This document shows, piece by piece, positions 37,533-46,859 of a stretch of DNA of 64,000 nucleotides. Position numbers and translations under genes: made by a program. This DNA comes from Trinickia dabaoshanensis (GTDB taxonomy: Bacteria; Pseudomonadota; Gammaproteobacteria; Burkholderiales; Burkholderiaceae). Numbering within the stretch: the stretch's first letter is position 1; each line of letters begins with the position of its first letter. The notes under the pieces are model-generated. The model ran no database searches. It was not told the DNA's origin and saw only the letters and a program-made list of their open reading frames with translations. The stretch covers positions 369,346 to 433,345 of the forward strand of contig NZ_PNYA01000001.1 of NCBI RefSeq assembly GCF_002879885.1, in the 5' to 3' direction.

Positions 37533-38825
37533 TTAGGCCGCCGCCCCCTTCGCCGCGGGTTTCGTCGACATCGAACGCGGCGCGCTCTCGTTCAGCCGGA
37601 TGATATGGGCGATATCAGCCTCAGCCTGGGCGCCGTACTGGGCGAAAACGTCGGTGCGGTATGTCGTATTGCGCGCCGCGCCGAGTTGCGTGCCGGACTC
37701 GTCGTGCGTATCGACCTGCACTTGCATCGACAAACCGATCCGCAACGGATGCGCGGCGAGATCGCGTGGGTCGATGCGGATGCGAACCGGCAGGCGCTGG
37801 ACGATCTTGATCCAGTTGCCCGTCGCGTTTTGCGCCGGCAGCGTGGCGAACGCACTACCGGTCCCCGCCGAAAACCCCTCGATGCGGCCGCGATAATCGA
37901 CGCTCGAGCCGTACACGTCGGCGGTCAGTTTGACGGGTTGACCGATACGCATGCGCTCGAGCTGCACTTCCTTGAAGTTCGCGTCGATCCACACGCCGTC
38001 GAGCGGCACGATCGCCATCAACGGCGTTCCCGGCGACACGCGCTGGCCCACTTGCACCGAGCGCTTGGCCACATAGCCCGTAACGGGCGCCGGCAAATTA
38101 TCGCGGGCATACGCAAGATAGGCATCGCGCACTTTCGCGGCCGCCGCCAACACGTCGGGGTGCTGCTCGATCGTCGTGCGATCGGTCAAGGCGCGATTCG
38201 CCTCGCCCTGCCGGCGCGCGGCATCGAGCGCGGCTTGCGCGGCGCTCACCGCATCGCGGGCATGCGCGATATCCTCGGCCGAGACGGCGCCCGTGCCCGA
38301 CACGGCCAAACGGCGGCGCAAATCGTCGCTGGCGCGATTCAGATCCGATGTGCGTTGGGCGACGTTCGCCGCGTAAAAGTCGTTGTCGACATAAAGACCG
38401 CTTACGCGGCGCACCGTTTGCCCGAGCCCTGCCTCGGCATTGGCCAGTGCGATCTTCGCATCCGCCGGGTCGAGCGTGACGACCGAGTCGCCGGCTTTGA
38501 CGATTTGCGTATCGTCGGCGTTGACTGCCACCACGGTGCCCGTGACCTGGGGCGTGAGCTGCACGAGATTGCCGCTCACATAAGCGTCGTCGGTCGCTTC
38601 GTAATAACGGCCATAGGCGAAGTAGTACGCGCTGTAGGCCGCCCCGCCGACGACGACCGCGGCCGCAAGCAGCGCGATCAGGCGCTTGCGCCGGCTCGGA
38701 GGCGGCGCGCCGGTTCGATCGTCCGCGGCAACGCCCGGCATGGACGAGCCGGTTTGGGCGCCGGAATGCGGCTTCTCGCGCGCAACATCGGCGCGCGCAT
38801 GGCTGGAAATGGGAGTATCGCTCAT
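37533..38825 (-). CDS. emrA: EmrA/HlyD-type membrane-fusion subunit of a tripartite efflux pump
   Basis: A 430-residue periplasmic adaptor. The start at 38825 follows GAGAGG and avoids an upstream extension of 45 codons. After a cytoplasmic tail there is one membrane anchor (~60-80: LIALLAAAVVVGGAAYSAYY). A lipoyl-like beta motif follows (GNLVQLTPQVTGTVVAVNAD), then a coiled-coil hairpin (~155-240) and the second half AKRSVQVGQRVSPGTPLMAI. This is the EmrA family that partners DHA2 MFS exporters. It is the last gene of the operon behind the outer-membrane factor and emrB. Confidence 0.9.
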   Translation of the reverse strand: MSDTPISSHARADVAREKPHSGAQTGSSMPGVAADDRTGAPPPSRRKRLIALLAAAVVVGGAAYSAYYFAYGRYYEATDDAYVSGNLVQLTPQVTGTVVAVNADDTQIVKAGDSVVTLDPADAKIALANAEAGLGQTVRRVSGLYVDNDFYAANVAQRTSDLNRASDDLRRRLAVSGTGAVSAEDIAHARDAVSAAQAALDAARRQGEANRALTDRTTIEQHPDVLAAAAKVRDAYLAYARDNLPAPVTGYVAKRSVQVGQRVSPGTPLMAIVPLDGVWIDANFKEVQLERMRIGQPVKLTADVYGSSVDYRGRIEGFSAGTGSAFATLPAQNATGNWIKIVQRLPVRIRIDPRDLAAHPLRIGLSMQVQVDTHDESGTQLGAARNTTYRTDVFAQYGAQAEADIAHIIRLNESAPRSMSTKPAAKGAAA

Positions 38826-38859
38826 ATCAAACCTCTCGAACGGGAAGACGATCCATGCC

Positions 38860-40368
38860 TTAGCGGGCAGCGCCGACGGAACTTGCATCGGCGAGCGCAT
38901 CGGCGCGCCGTACCTCATTGAACGATGTATCGACGTAGCCGCCGCCGAGCGCCGATGCAAGCGCGATCGCCTGATCGCGCCGGTTCATCTCGAGGTTGGC
39001 CACGGCTTGCTCGGCGTTCAGCGCGATGACATCGGCGTTGAGCACGGTCAACTGATTGGTCAGGCCGCCTTCGTACTGCGCGATCGCCAGTCGGTCCGCG
39101 CGCCGCGCGGCTTGCTCGGCGGCTGTGGCGTCGACGAGTTGCGCATCGCTCGATCTGACCTCGCTCAGTCGCGTGGCGACGTCCGAGAGCGCCGCGATCA
39201 GCGTTTGGTCATAGACGGCGACCGCCTCGTCGAACTGCGCGTACCGCCCTTTCAGTTGTGCTCGCAACGCACCCGCGTCGAAGATCGGCAGATGGATCGC
39301 GGGGCCCACGGACGCGATCCTGCCGGCGGCCGAGAGAAAATGACCGAAGCCCAACGCATCGAGCCCGATCGCGGCGCTCAAGTTGATGTCGGGGTAGAAC
39401 TCCGCCTTCGCCTCTTTGATGTCGTGGGTCGTGGCGTCCACTCGCCAGCGCGCAGCCACGATATCGGGCCGGCGGCCCAGCAAGTCCGCAGGCAAGTTTT
39501 CAGGCAGCCGCACCTCGTCTCCCACGCCGAGCGCCGGCCGCGCGATCGACAGGCCGCGATCGGGGCCCTCGCCGGCGAGCGCGGCCAATTGGAACCGGGT
39601 GCTCGCGATCGAGCCGTCGATCGCCGTCACGTTCGCGCGGCTCGTGGCGAGGTTGGACAAGGCCGTTTCGCGCTCCACTTTCGTATCGAGCCCCGTCGCG
39701 ATGCGTCCGGCGGTGATGGCGTCGATCCGCTCGCGGCGCGCCACCTCTTGCGCGGCGATGTCGCGCAGCGCATAGAGCCGGGCCAACTGGTTGTATGCCC
39801 GCGCGATCGCGGTCTCGAGCGTGAGCTTCACGAATTGCGCCTCGGCCTGCGCGGCTTGCGCCTGCGATACCGCGGCCTTCAGCGCCTCGCGATGCTTGCC
39901 CCAAATGTCGAGATCGTAGGACGCGGTCACCAAGGCCTTGTTTTCCGTCTGCCAGGAACCGGAGAACGGCGGCGGCACGAGCGCCACGCCGCTGTATTGC
40001 TGGCGCGTCAACGCATAGTTCGCATCGACGCGCGGCAAGGTTCCCGCCCGCGCGCTTTCGCTGTACGCCCTGGCCTGTCCTACCCGCGCGCCGGCCTGCT
40101 CCAGCGTGGGACTGCCCTTGAGCGCTTCGGCGATCAGTTGAGTCAATTGCGCGTCGCCGAACTGCTCAACCCAATTGGCGGCGGGCCAATGCCCGTTCTC
40201 GCCGGGAAGCGTCCGCGCCGTGTCGAACTGATTCGGCGTCGCGATGCGCTTCTCGCTATGGATGCCGGCGTAATTGGCGCATGCCGACAAGGCGGTCACG
40301 AAAAGCGCCGACGCAGCTAGTTTCAGCGCACCGTTTGTCGTGCTGCTGGCGAAGGTTCGAGATTTCAT
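38860..40368 (-). CDS. NodT-type outer-membrane efflux lipoprotein
   Basis: A 502-residue outer-membrane channel of the TolC superfamily. The signal peptide ends in a lipobox (TALSAC), so the protein is lipid-anchored like OprM/NodT. The barrel-tunnel pattern is repeated twice, with LARLYALRDIAAQEVAR and the typical RPDIVAARWRVDATTHDIKE followed by FYPDINLSAAIG. It lies between emrB and emrA in the same transcription unit, spaced by 57 and 34 bases, and should complete the tripartite pump for extrusion of hydrophobic compounds across both membranes. Confidence 0.92.
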   Translation of the reverse strand: MKSRTFASSTTNGALKLAASALFVTALSACANYAGIHSEKRIATPNQFDTARTLPGENGHWPAANWVEQFGDAQLTQLIAEALKGSPTLEQAGARVGQARAYSESARAGTLPRVDANYALTRQQYSGVALVPPPFSGSWQTENKALVTASYDLDIWGKHREALKAAVSQAQAAQAEAQFVKLTLETAIARAYNQLARLYALRDIAAQEVARRERIDAITAGRIATGLDTKVERETALSNLATSRANVTAIDGSIASTRFQLAALAGEGPDRGLSIARPALGVGDEVRLPENLPADLLGRRPDIVAARWRVDATTHDIKEAKAEFYPDINLSAAIGLDALGFGHFLSAAGRIASVGPAIHLPIFDAGALRAQLKGRYAQFDEAVAVYDQTLIAALSDVATRLSEVRSSDAQLVDATAAEQAARRADRLAIAQYEGGLTNQLTVLNADVIALNAEQAVANLEMNRRDQAIALASALGGGYVDTSFNEVRRADALADASSVGAAR

Positions 40369-40425
40369 GTCGAGTCGATCCGATCGATGGGCCGGTACGA
40401 AGCCGAGGCTTCGCGCGCGCCCGGG

Positions 40426-41979
40426 TCAGTGGCCGCCCGCGCCGGCCGCGCCGGCGCCCATGCCTTTGCCGGGCTTGGTCAGCCAAATCAGCGGGACGAT
40501 CGCCACGAAGATCACCGCCGACAGCCAAAAAATATCGTTCAGGCCCAGCATCGAAGCCTGCGCATCGAGCGTGGATGCGAAAAGCGCGGTGGCTTTATCG
40601 GCGCTCAGATGAAGTGTCGTCTGCAAGTCGGCCATCGCCGCGACGAAATTCGGGTTGTTGACGCTCGACTGCTCGACGAGGCGCGCGTGATGCAGGATCG
40701 TCCTATCGTTCCAGCCGGTGCTCACGAGCGACGTACCGACCGCCCCCGTGAAGATCCGCGCGAAATTCGATAAGCCCGCCGCCGATGGAATTTTCTCGGG
40801 CGGCAGACCGGACAACACGATTGCCGTCAGCGGCGTGAAAAAGAGCGCCGTGGGGATGCCTTGCAACAGCGTGGGCAGCACGAGCGTATAAGCGTCCACG
40901 CCCGTCGTGTATTGCGAGCGCATGAAGAACACGCCCGCGAAGCCGAGGAAGGCCAAGGTTGCAAGCACGCGCATGTCGGAACGCGGCATGACCTTACCCA
41001 TCACGGGCGCGAGCATCACCGAGAAGATGCCGAGCGGCGCCGTGACGAGACCGGCATCCACGGCGCGATAGCCGAGAAAACCCTGGATCCACTGCGGCAA
41101 CACCACGAGATTGGCGAAGAAGATGGCGTAGGCCACCGAAATCGCCACGGTGCCGCCCAAGAAATTGCGTCCGGCGAACAATCGCAAATCGACGACGGGC
41201 TTGGCCTCGGTCAGCTCCCAAATCAGAAAGAACACGAAGCCGATCACAGCCACGACCGTGAGGATCACGATCACCGGCGAGGCGAACCAGTCGAGATCCT
41301 TGCCTTTGTCGAGCATGATCTGCAACGCGGCCACCCAGACGATCAACGAGAGCAGCCCGACCTTATCGATAGGCAGCTTGCGCGCGGGCGTTTCCCGATC
41401 GCGATAGACGGCCCAAATGGCGCCGGCCGCGAACAGGCCGACCGGCACGTTGATATAGAAAATCCACGACCAGCTATAGCTATCGGTGATCCAGCCACCC
41501 AGCGCGGGGCCCGCGATCGGGCCGACCGTCGCCGTCATGGCCCACAGCGAGAGCGCGCTCGAACTCTTTTCCTTCGGGAACGACGCGAGCAGCAGCGCTT
41601 GCGAAAGCGGCACGAGCGGCCCGGCCACCGCGCCTTGCACCACGCGCGCGGCGAGCAACACGAGCAGGTTCGGGGCCAATCCGCAAGCCGCCGACGACGC
41701 CACGAACAGCAAGATCGCCCAGACGAACAGCTTGACCTGCCCCACCCGTTGGGTGAGCCATCCGGTCAGCGGGATCGATACCGCGTTGGCGGCCGCGAAT
41801 AGCGTGATGACCCACGTGCCCTCGTCGACGGAGACGCCCAGGTTGCCCGATAGGGTCGGGATGGCGACATTGGCAATCGACGAATCGAGCACGTTCATGA
41901 ACGTGGCGAGGGCCACGGCGAACGTTCCGATCGCGAACTTCGCGCCTGTGAGCGGGGCGGGTGCGGATTCCTGGGTCAT
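40426..41979 (-). CDS. emrB: EmrB-type DHA2-family drug exporter
   Basis: A 517-residue inner-membrane proton antiporter with fourteen hydrophobic segments. Motif D1-like NVLDSSIANVAIPTLSG, the loop WLTQRVGQVKLF (motif A) and GPALGGWITDSYSWSWIFYI (motif C) are visible. DHA2 pumps export uncouplers, antibiotics and other amphiphiles. The ATG at 41979 has AAGGAT six bases ahead. It is translated upstream of the outer-membrane factor and the adaptor, the usual order in Burkholderiaceae. An LRAT-like gene ends only 27 bases upstream on the same strand. Confidence 0.92.
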   Translation of the reverse strand: MTQESAPAPLTGAKFAIGTFAVALATFMNVLDSSIANVAIPTLSGNLGVSVDEGTWVITLFAAANAVSIPLTGWLTQRVGQVKLFVWAILLFVASSAACGLAPNLLVLLAARVVQGAVAGPLVPLSQALLLASFPKEKSSSALSLWAMTATVGPIAGPALGGWITDSYSWSWIFYINVPVGLFAAGAIWAVYRDRETPARKLPIDKVGLLSLIVWVAALQIMLDKGKDLDWFASPVIVILTVVAVIGFVFFLIWELTEAKPVVDLRLFAGRNFLGGTVAISVAYAIFFANLVVLPQWIQGFLGYRAVDAGLVTAPLGIFSVMLAPVMGKVMPRSDMRVLATLAFLGFAGVFFMRSQYTTGVDAYTLVLPTLLQGIPTALFFTPLTAIVLSGLPPEKIPSAAGLSNFARIFTGAVGTSLVSTGWNDRTILHHARLVEQSSVNNPNFVAAMADLQTTLHLSADKATALFASTLDAQASMLGLNDIFWLSAVIFVAIVPLIWLTKPGKGMGAGAAGAGGH

Positions 41980-42006
41980 TTTCTATCCTTTAGGACTACT
42001 AATCTA

Positions 42007-42477
42007 TTACGTGGCATCGAGCACCATGCACATTCCTCGCACGATCGATACGAGCGTGTGCAGACCTATCCACGGACGAGTCAGGCATCGGCGAACCTGA
42101 TCGCTGCGCTCGACTCCCGATACGCACCACGTACAAAAGTGCTCGCAGTTATTCGTCAGCAGCCGATACCGGTCTTCGCCCAAGCGGGACTTGGCGCGCT
42201 CGAGCGCTGCCTGTCCCGTGTAAGGGGCGTTGGACTCCAAGCACACGGTGACGCCCCGTTGCCCCGCGAAACGATGCAATGCGATGTATTCGACGGGCCG
42301 GCGCTTACCGAGACGATGAAAGCCTCCGTAGTGAATCACGCGGCCGTCGCCCGCATAGATACCGTGGTGCGTATAACCTTCTCGCTCGCTGATCAGATGG
42401 GCGCCCACCGCGATACCGCGTGCCGCCCGTTTCCACTCGCGCGAAGTAGCGAACCCATCGAAATGCAGTGTATCCAC
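42007..42477 (-). CDS. LRAT-domain (NlpC/P60-superfamily) protein
   Basis: A 156-residue protein of the lecithin:retinol acyltransferase group. The catalytic residues are visible: His in GYTHHGIYAGDG (H37/H38), a second His in VIHYGG (H49) and the Cys of NCEHFC (C111). Enzymes of this fold act as thiol acyltransferases or phospholipases. It starts at GTG (42475-42477); an in-frame stop nine bases ahead excludes a longer N-terminus. Its stop lies 27 bases before emrB on the same strand, so it may be cotranscribed with the efflux genes. The substrate is unknown; membrane lipid remodelling is a guess. Confidence 0.82.
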   Translation of the reverse strand: MDTLHFDGFATSREWKRAARGIAVGAHLISEREGYTHHGIYAGDGRVIHYGGFHRLGKRRPVEYIALHRFAGQRGVTVCLESNAPYTGQAALERAKSRLGEDRYRLLTNNCEHFCTWCVSGVERSDQVRRCLTRPWIGLHTLVSIVRGMCMVLDAT

Positions 42478-42715
42478 GGCAAATCACCCATGTCGAAGAC
42501 GCCCAATACGGCGGCACGGGCAAAGCGCGTCCCTCCGAGGCACGGTCCCTCGGGAAGCATGATCGACCTATCGAGTGATTCGAATGAATCGGTTGGATCG
42601 GCTACCGCTTTGCCATGCCCGAATCGTAGGGGCAAGGCCGTCGAGGCGGTAGATACCGGTGCGAACACTCACCGTTTCCACGCACGCACCAATCGGTGCC
42701 GCCCGGCGCTCGCCC

Positions 42716-43711
42716 CTACAACTCCGTCACGCAAAGGAGATCGAGTTCGCGGACCTTCTCGGTCATGAAATCGACGAAAGCGCGGATGCGCGACGGCATG
42801 TGCTGCCGGCTCAGATAGCAGATGTAGTGGCCGCGATCGTCCGGTAAGTGGCGCTTGAGCGCCATGACGAGTTCGTTGCGCATCAAATGCTCGTGGATCT
42901 GATAGCCGGGCAGTTGCGCGAGGCCGACGCCGCCCAATACGGCTTTCAACACGAGTTCGCTATCGTTGAACGTGAGTCTGGCCGCCGGCACGTACTTGCA
43001 CATGCGGCCATCCACCTTGAAGTCCCAATCGAGAATGCGCCCGCCCGGGACGCGCAAATTGATGCATTCGTGCCGGTCCAGATCGTCCAGCGTCGCCGGC
43101 AAGCCGCGCGATTGCACGTAAGCGGGAGAGGCGCACAACACCCGCTCCATAGGGATCAACTGCTTCGCTATGATGCTTGAATCCTCGATGCGCCCGTCGC
43201 GAAACGCCACGTCGATTTGCTCGGAAACGAAATCCGTCGGGCGATCGTCGAGCATCAGATCGATCGAGATATCGGGAAACGCCTCCATGAATTTTTCGAG
43301 CAGGGGCGCGACCACTTTCCTGCCGAACCCCACGGGCGAGCTGATGCGCAGCAGCCCGCGCGGCGGCCCTTCCCTGAGCTCGAGCATATCGTTCATGGCC
43401 TCCACGATATGCGTGACGCCTTGATTGCAATTCGCGAAGAACCGCTCGCCTTCGAGCGTCAGATGGGTGGTTCGCGTGGTACGAAGAAATAGCCGGGTGC
43501 TCAGTTGCGTCTCGAGCTTCTGCACGTTCCGGCACACGGCGGAGCGGCCGATTCCCAAGCGCTCGCCCGCTTTCGCGAAGCTACCCTCGGTGGCAACGGC
43601 CATGAATGCGATGATGCCGGCGTAGCTCGTCGCGAAACAATTGGACAAATCGTCGGTGCGATTAGGCAAGCCAACGCGGAAACCACGAAGCGGTGTATCG
43701 GTTTGGTCCAT
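42716..43711 (-). CDS. LysR-family regulator (paralogue of 36485-37495), candidate regulator of the efflux operon
   Basis: A 331-residue regulator. The start at 43709-43711 (MDQTDTPLRG) has GGAG upstream; the frame extends 39 codons further without support. The DNA-binding helices read GSFAKAGERLGIGRSAVCRN, and the co-inducer domain includes LRISSPVGFGRKVVAPLL and DDRPTDF. It is a close paralogue of the LysR protein at 36485. It lies on the same strand as, and 238 bases upstream of, the LRAT-emrB-OMF-emrA genes, so it is the more likely local regulator of the pump. Confidence 0.9.
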   Translation of the reverse strand: MDQTDTPLRGFRVGLPNRTDDLSNCFATSYAGIIAFMAVATEGSFAKAGERLGIGRSAVCRNVQKLETQLSTRLFLRTTRTTHLTLEGERFFANCNQGVTHIVEAMNDMLELREGPPRGLLRISSPVGFGRKVVAPLLEKFMEAFPDISIDLMLDDRPTDFVSEQIDVAFRDGRIEDSSIIAKQLIPMERVLCASPAYVQSRGLPATLDDLDRHECINLRVPGGRILDWDFKVDGRMCKYVPAARLTFNDSELVLKAVLGGVGLAQLPGYQIHEHLMRNELVMALKRHLPDDRGHYICYLSRQHMPSRIRAFVDFMTEKVRELDLLCVTEL

Positions 43712-44244
43712 CGAAGGCTCCACGATGGCGCGCGCCGCGCTGAGCGGGCCGTGGGGCCTGCCGCATTCGTCGAGACGGCTGCCTCGAACGAGACACGATC
43801 CGCTGGAAAAGGGTTCGGGCGGGGCCACTAGAGGCCGCTGCCGCCAGCGCGCAAAGGAAACATCGATCCCGTCACACGCGAAAAATGACGTGCTAGTAGT
43901 CTACGACACATCCGACGGATGCGGCACCGTGTCGACCCCTATCCACGCCCCGATCGCCCAAGGACTACCGGCAATTTGGCGTCCTTGTGTTTAAATACAT
44001 CATTCATCGTCGGGACGTCGATTGTTGCCCAACGGGAAACACGGCGGTTCCCGCAACGGATCTACCGGGTGGCGTGCGCCGTGCCTACCATTGGCCCGTG
44101 GCACGCGAGCGCCCCGTCACCCACGCGAGGCGCGCGACGAACGTCGCGGCGGCGCACATGATCGACACGATCGACCCTAGCACATGGACGGTGACGCCGC
44201 GATGACGGAAAGCCGCCACGGCTTAACCGCTTCGCAGGTGCACC
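43712..44244. other. Intergenic region between LysR and ohr
   Basis: About 530 bases without a convincing gene. Short frames (for example 43987-44205) have no ribosome-binding site or known family. The divergent promoters of the LysR gene and of the Ohr-like gene must lie here. A moderately AT-rich spot at 43985-44010 (TTTAAATACATC) is a possible promoter area. Confidence 0.4.
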
Positions 44245-44745
44245 ATGGATGACAAAAAACTCGAACCTCCTCCCCTCAGCCTGCTCGAGAAATATCGAGG
44301 CAAGGAGTTCCATCCCCTCTACACGACCACCGTTACGGTGTCCGGCGGCGAGACGGGGCACGGACGCGCTTCGGGCGTCGCGCGCTCCGACGACGGCAAC
44401 CTGGTCTTGGATCTGCGGCTGCCCCCCGTGTTCGGCGGGCCCGGCGACGGCACCAATCCCGAGCAGCTATTCGCCGCGGGCTTTGCCGCATGCTTTCACG
44501 GAGCGCTGAAATTGCTCCTGATCCGGGCGGGACAGAGCAGCGACGACATGGTCGTCGAGGTTCAGGTCGCATTCGGCCGGGATCCCGTGGACGGCGGCTA
44601 CGCGCTCGTCATCGATCTGCGTGTCCGGATTCCCGGTCTCGAGCGCGCGGTGGCCGAGGAGTTCGTGCGCCATGCCGAACGCCTGTGCCCCTACGCCAAG
44701 ATGGCGCGGCAAGGAACCGTCAACATCATCACCGTCGTCGATTGA
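44245..44745 (+). CDS. Ohr/OsmC-family organic hydroperoxide reductase
   Basis: A 166-residue thiol peroxidase, about 25 residues longer than classical Ohr because of an N-terminal extension (MDDKKLEPPPLSLLEKYR). The two reactive cysteines are present: C83 in GFAACFHGALK and C148 in ERLCPYAKMAR. GTNPEQLFAAGF is also diagnostic. Such enzymes reduce organic peroxides in the cytoplasm using dihydrolipoyl groups. Classical ohr genes have a neighbouring MarR-type repressor (OhrR); none is seen here. It is followed by an NmrA-like reductase gene 133 bases downstream. Confidence 0.9.
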   Translation: MDDKKLEPPPLSLLEKYRGKEFHPLYTTTVTVSGGETGHGRASGVARSDDGNLVLDLRLPPVFGGPGDGTNPEQLFAAGFAACFHGALKLLLIRAGQSSDDMVVEVQVAFGRDPVDGGYALVIDLRVRIPGLERAVAEEFVRHAERLCPYAKMARQGTVNIITVVD

Positions 44746-44878
44746 CTCGGCGCCGTCTCGATTGGTGCTCCACGAGCAACACCGTGGGCACCGTCGCAGA
44801 TCTACCCAGGTTCGGTCCTCCCGCCTACGATCGTCTTCATGCGGCACGTCGCCGCCAACGAAACTCGGAGGATGAACC

Positions 44879-45634
44879 ATGAAGATCGTCGTCATCGGCG
44901 GAACCGGACTCATCGGCTCGAAAACGGTCGCGATTTTGCGCCGAGCCGGACATGAAGTAATCGCCGCCTCGCCCAAGAGCGGCGTCGACACCCTCACCGG
45001 CGCGGGGCTCGATGAAGCCTTGAACGGGGCGCAGGTGGTCGTGGATCTGACGAATTCGCCGTCGTTCGAAGACAAGGCCGTGCTCGAATTCTTTCAGACG
45101 TCGGGCCGCCATCTATTCGCGGCCGAAAAGGCAGCGGGCGTGCGCCACCACGTCGCGCTGTCCATCGTCGGGACCGACCGCTCGCCCGACAATGGCTACT
45201 TCCGTGCCAAGGTCGCGCAAGAGCAACTGGTCGAAGCCTCGGGGGTGCCCTATACGATCATCCGCTCGACGCAGTTCTTCGAATTCCTGGGCGGCATCGC
45301 CGAATCGGGCGCCGACGGCAATGTCTTGCGATTTTCTCCCGGCATGTTTCAACCGATCGCCGCGGACGATGTCGCGACCGTCGTGGCGGATATCGCAGCG
45401 TCGCCCGCGCGTAACGGCAGGGTCGAAATCGCGGGCCCGGAGCGGGCACCGTTCAACGAGATCATTGCCCGCTATCTGAAAGCCGTCGGCGATGCGCGCG
45501 AAGTCGTCTGCGATCCGCAGGCGCGTTATTTCGGCGGCTTGGTCGAGCAGTACTCGCTCGTGCCGTTGGGCGACGCGCGACTAGGCGCGATCGGCTTCGA
45601 CGAATGGCACCGGCGCTCGCAAGCGAGCGCCTGA
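44879..45634 (+). CDS. NmrA-like NAD(P)-binding protein (atypical SDR)
   Basis: A 251-residue Rossmann-fold protein beginning MKIVVIGGTGLIGSKTV. It lacks the YxxxK dehydrogenase motif, as expected of the NmrA/HSCARG and NAD(P)H-sensor group, and instead has HVALSIVGTD and TIIRSTQFFEFLGG. A strong GGAGG lies seven bases before the start. Proteins of this kind act as NAD(P)H-dependent quinone or isoflavone-type reductases or as redox sensors. It follows the Ohr gene on the same strand, consistent with an oxidative-stress context. Confidence 0.85.
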   Translation: MKIVVIGGTGLIGSKTVAILRRAGHEVIAASPKSGVDTLTGAGLDEALNGAQVVVDLTNSPSFEDKAVLEFFQTSGRHLFAAEKAAGVRHHVALSIVGTDRSPDNGYFRAKVAQEQLVEASGVPYTIIRSTQFFEFLGGIAESGADGNVLRFSPGMFQPIAADDVATVVADIAASPARNGRVEIAGPERAPFNEIIARYLKAVGDAREVVCDPQARYFGGLVEQYSLVPLGDARLGAIGFDEWHRRSQASA

Positions 45635-45648
45635 CCGCGCACGCGTCG

Positions 45649-46290
45649 TCACCACCTAAGCAGACGCGGCCCGATCAACGCACCGAGCGCGGTCGGGATC
45701 AGCATGCCGAGCACGTACCAAACGGCCCAAAAGGCGACGCCCATTTCCGGGCAATGCACGCTATAGGCGACCGTGGCGACCGAACCCGAGAGCAATCCGC
45801 CGACGGCGCCGGCTAGCCGCGGCGCGGTCGGTGCAAGCCCCCGCATCGCGATCTGATTGGCGATGAACGCGGGGACCGATAAGAACGCGATATTGAACGG
45901 GCACACTCGCCAAGTCTCGCCCAGTACGAGGGCAAGACGCTCATCGGGCGCGGCGGTGACAACGATGTAAAGCGCGAACGACCAAACGAGCGCGACCGGC
46001 GCCGCGATCACGGCCCACATCCATCCCGGGCGACGGCCGGGCTTCGACAAACGGGCCGCCGCCCCCAGCGCACCGATGCTCAAGACGAACGGAAAGGCGA
46101 GTTTCGCCCAGAACAACGGCGAGTGAATGACCGTGCCGATATCGGGCCGCACACCGAACGCCATTTCCATCAGGATCAGTGCGCCGATCGCACCGGCGAG
46201 CAGTGCGAATCCGAATCGCCGGGCCGAAGCACGGCGATCGACAGGCGTCACGCCGGTCGCAAGCATCGCAACGAGATCGTCCGTTTTCAT
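45649..46290 (-). CDS. nrsF: NrsF-type membrane anti-sigma factor (DUF1109)
   Basis: A 213-residue inner-membrane protein with six hydrophobic segments. It has exactly two cysteines, C130 (TWRVCPFN) and C180 (YSVHCPEM), matching the conserved pair needed for metal-dependent release of sigma-F in Caulobacter NrsF. Its ATG overlaps the sigma-factor stop by four bases (ATGA), the usual coupled sigma/anti-sigma layout. It should hold SigF at the membrane until copper or another thiol-reactive stress modifies the cysteines. The divergent bufferin operon is its expected target through SigF. Confidence 0.88.
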   Translation of the reverse strand: MKTDDLVAMLATGVTPVDRRASARRFGFALLAGAIGALILMEMAFGVRPDIGTVIHSPLFWAKLAFPFVLSIGALGAAARLSKPGRRPGWMWAVIAAPVALVWSFALYIVVTAAPDERLALVLGETWRVCPFNIAFLSVPAFIANQIAMRGLAPTAPRLAGAVGGLLSGSVATVAYSVHCPEMGVAFWAVWYVLGMLIPTALGALIGPRLLRW

Positions 46291-46859
46291 AGCAAATCTT
46301 TGATTTTCAAGGCCATGGCCTTGAGTCCACGATGAATCCCGACTTTCACGGCCGACTCGGAAAGCCCGGTCAGTTCCGCCGTTTCCGCCACCGACAACCC
46401 TTGCAACTTGACGTGCACGATCGGGAGCCGTTGCTTGTCCGGTAATGCTTCGAGCAGCTTGCCGACATCGCGTCGCGCATCGTTGGCCAACGCATCCGAC
46501 GTTTCGAAGAAGTCGACGTAGTCGTCGAGCGGCTCATTGAGCGCTTCGTGCCGAGACCGCGCGCGAAAATAGTCCATCAGCTTATAGCGCGCGACGGCAT
46601 GCACCCACGCCGTTAGCGGCTGGTCCGCCTCATAGGTATGCCTCGCATTGTGCACGGCAAGCAACGCCTCCTGAACGATGTCCTCAACGTCGTCGGGCGA
46701 CCGGGACAGACGCTTGCGCACAAAAGCACGCAAATGCCCGCTCAGGCAGTCGAGAAACGCCCGGTACGACACGGCGTCGCCATCCAGCCCCGCTAGGAAC
46801 AGTGTCCTGAGTCGCGCTTCTGCCGGGCGGGTGGCCCCACCTTCTTTAGTTCGTTCCAT
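46287..46859 (-). CDS. sigF: SigF-type ECF sigma factor of the bufferin locus
   Basis: A 190-residue ECF sigma-70 factor. Region 2 is seen in RYKLMDYFRARS and DIVQEALLAVHNARH; region 4 in QRLPIVHVKLQGLSVAETAELTGL plus SESAVKVGIHRGL. It is coupled to nrsF downstream. The annotated ATG at 46859 has a problem: a complete GTAACC-N16-CGAA promoter reads across it, so a transcript from that promoter would start inside the frame. Either another promoter serves this start, or translation begins at a non-ATG codon further in. Conserved sequence only begins at LRTLFLAGLDGD (residue 18). Confidence 0.88.
   Translation of the reverse strand: MERTKEGGATRPAEARLRTLFLAGLDGDAVSYRAFLDCLSGHLRAFVRKRLSRSPDDVEDIVQEALLAVHNARHTYEADQPLTAWVHAVARYKLMDYFRARSRHEALNEPLDDYVDFFETSDALANDARRDVGKLLEALPDKQRLPIVHVKLQGLSVAETAELTGLSESAVKVGIHRGLKAMALKIKDLL

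Noticed and set aside
43987..44205. 72-codon frame before the Ohr-like gene
   Set aside because: No ribosome-binding site and no family signal; left as intergenic.
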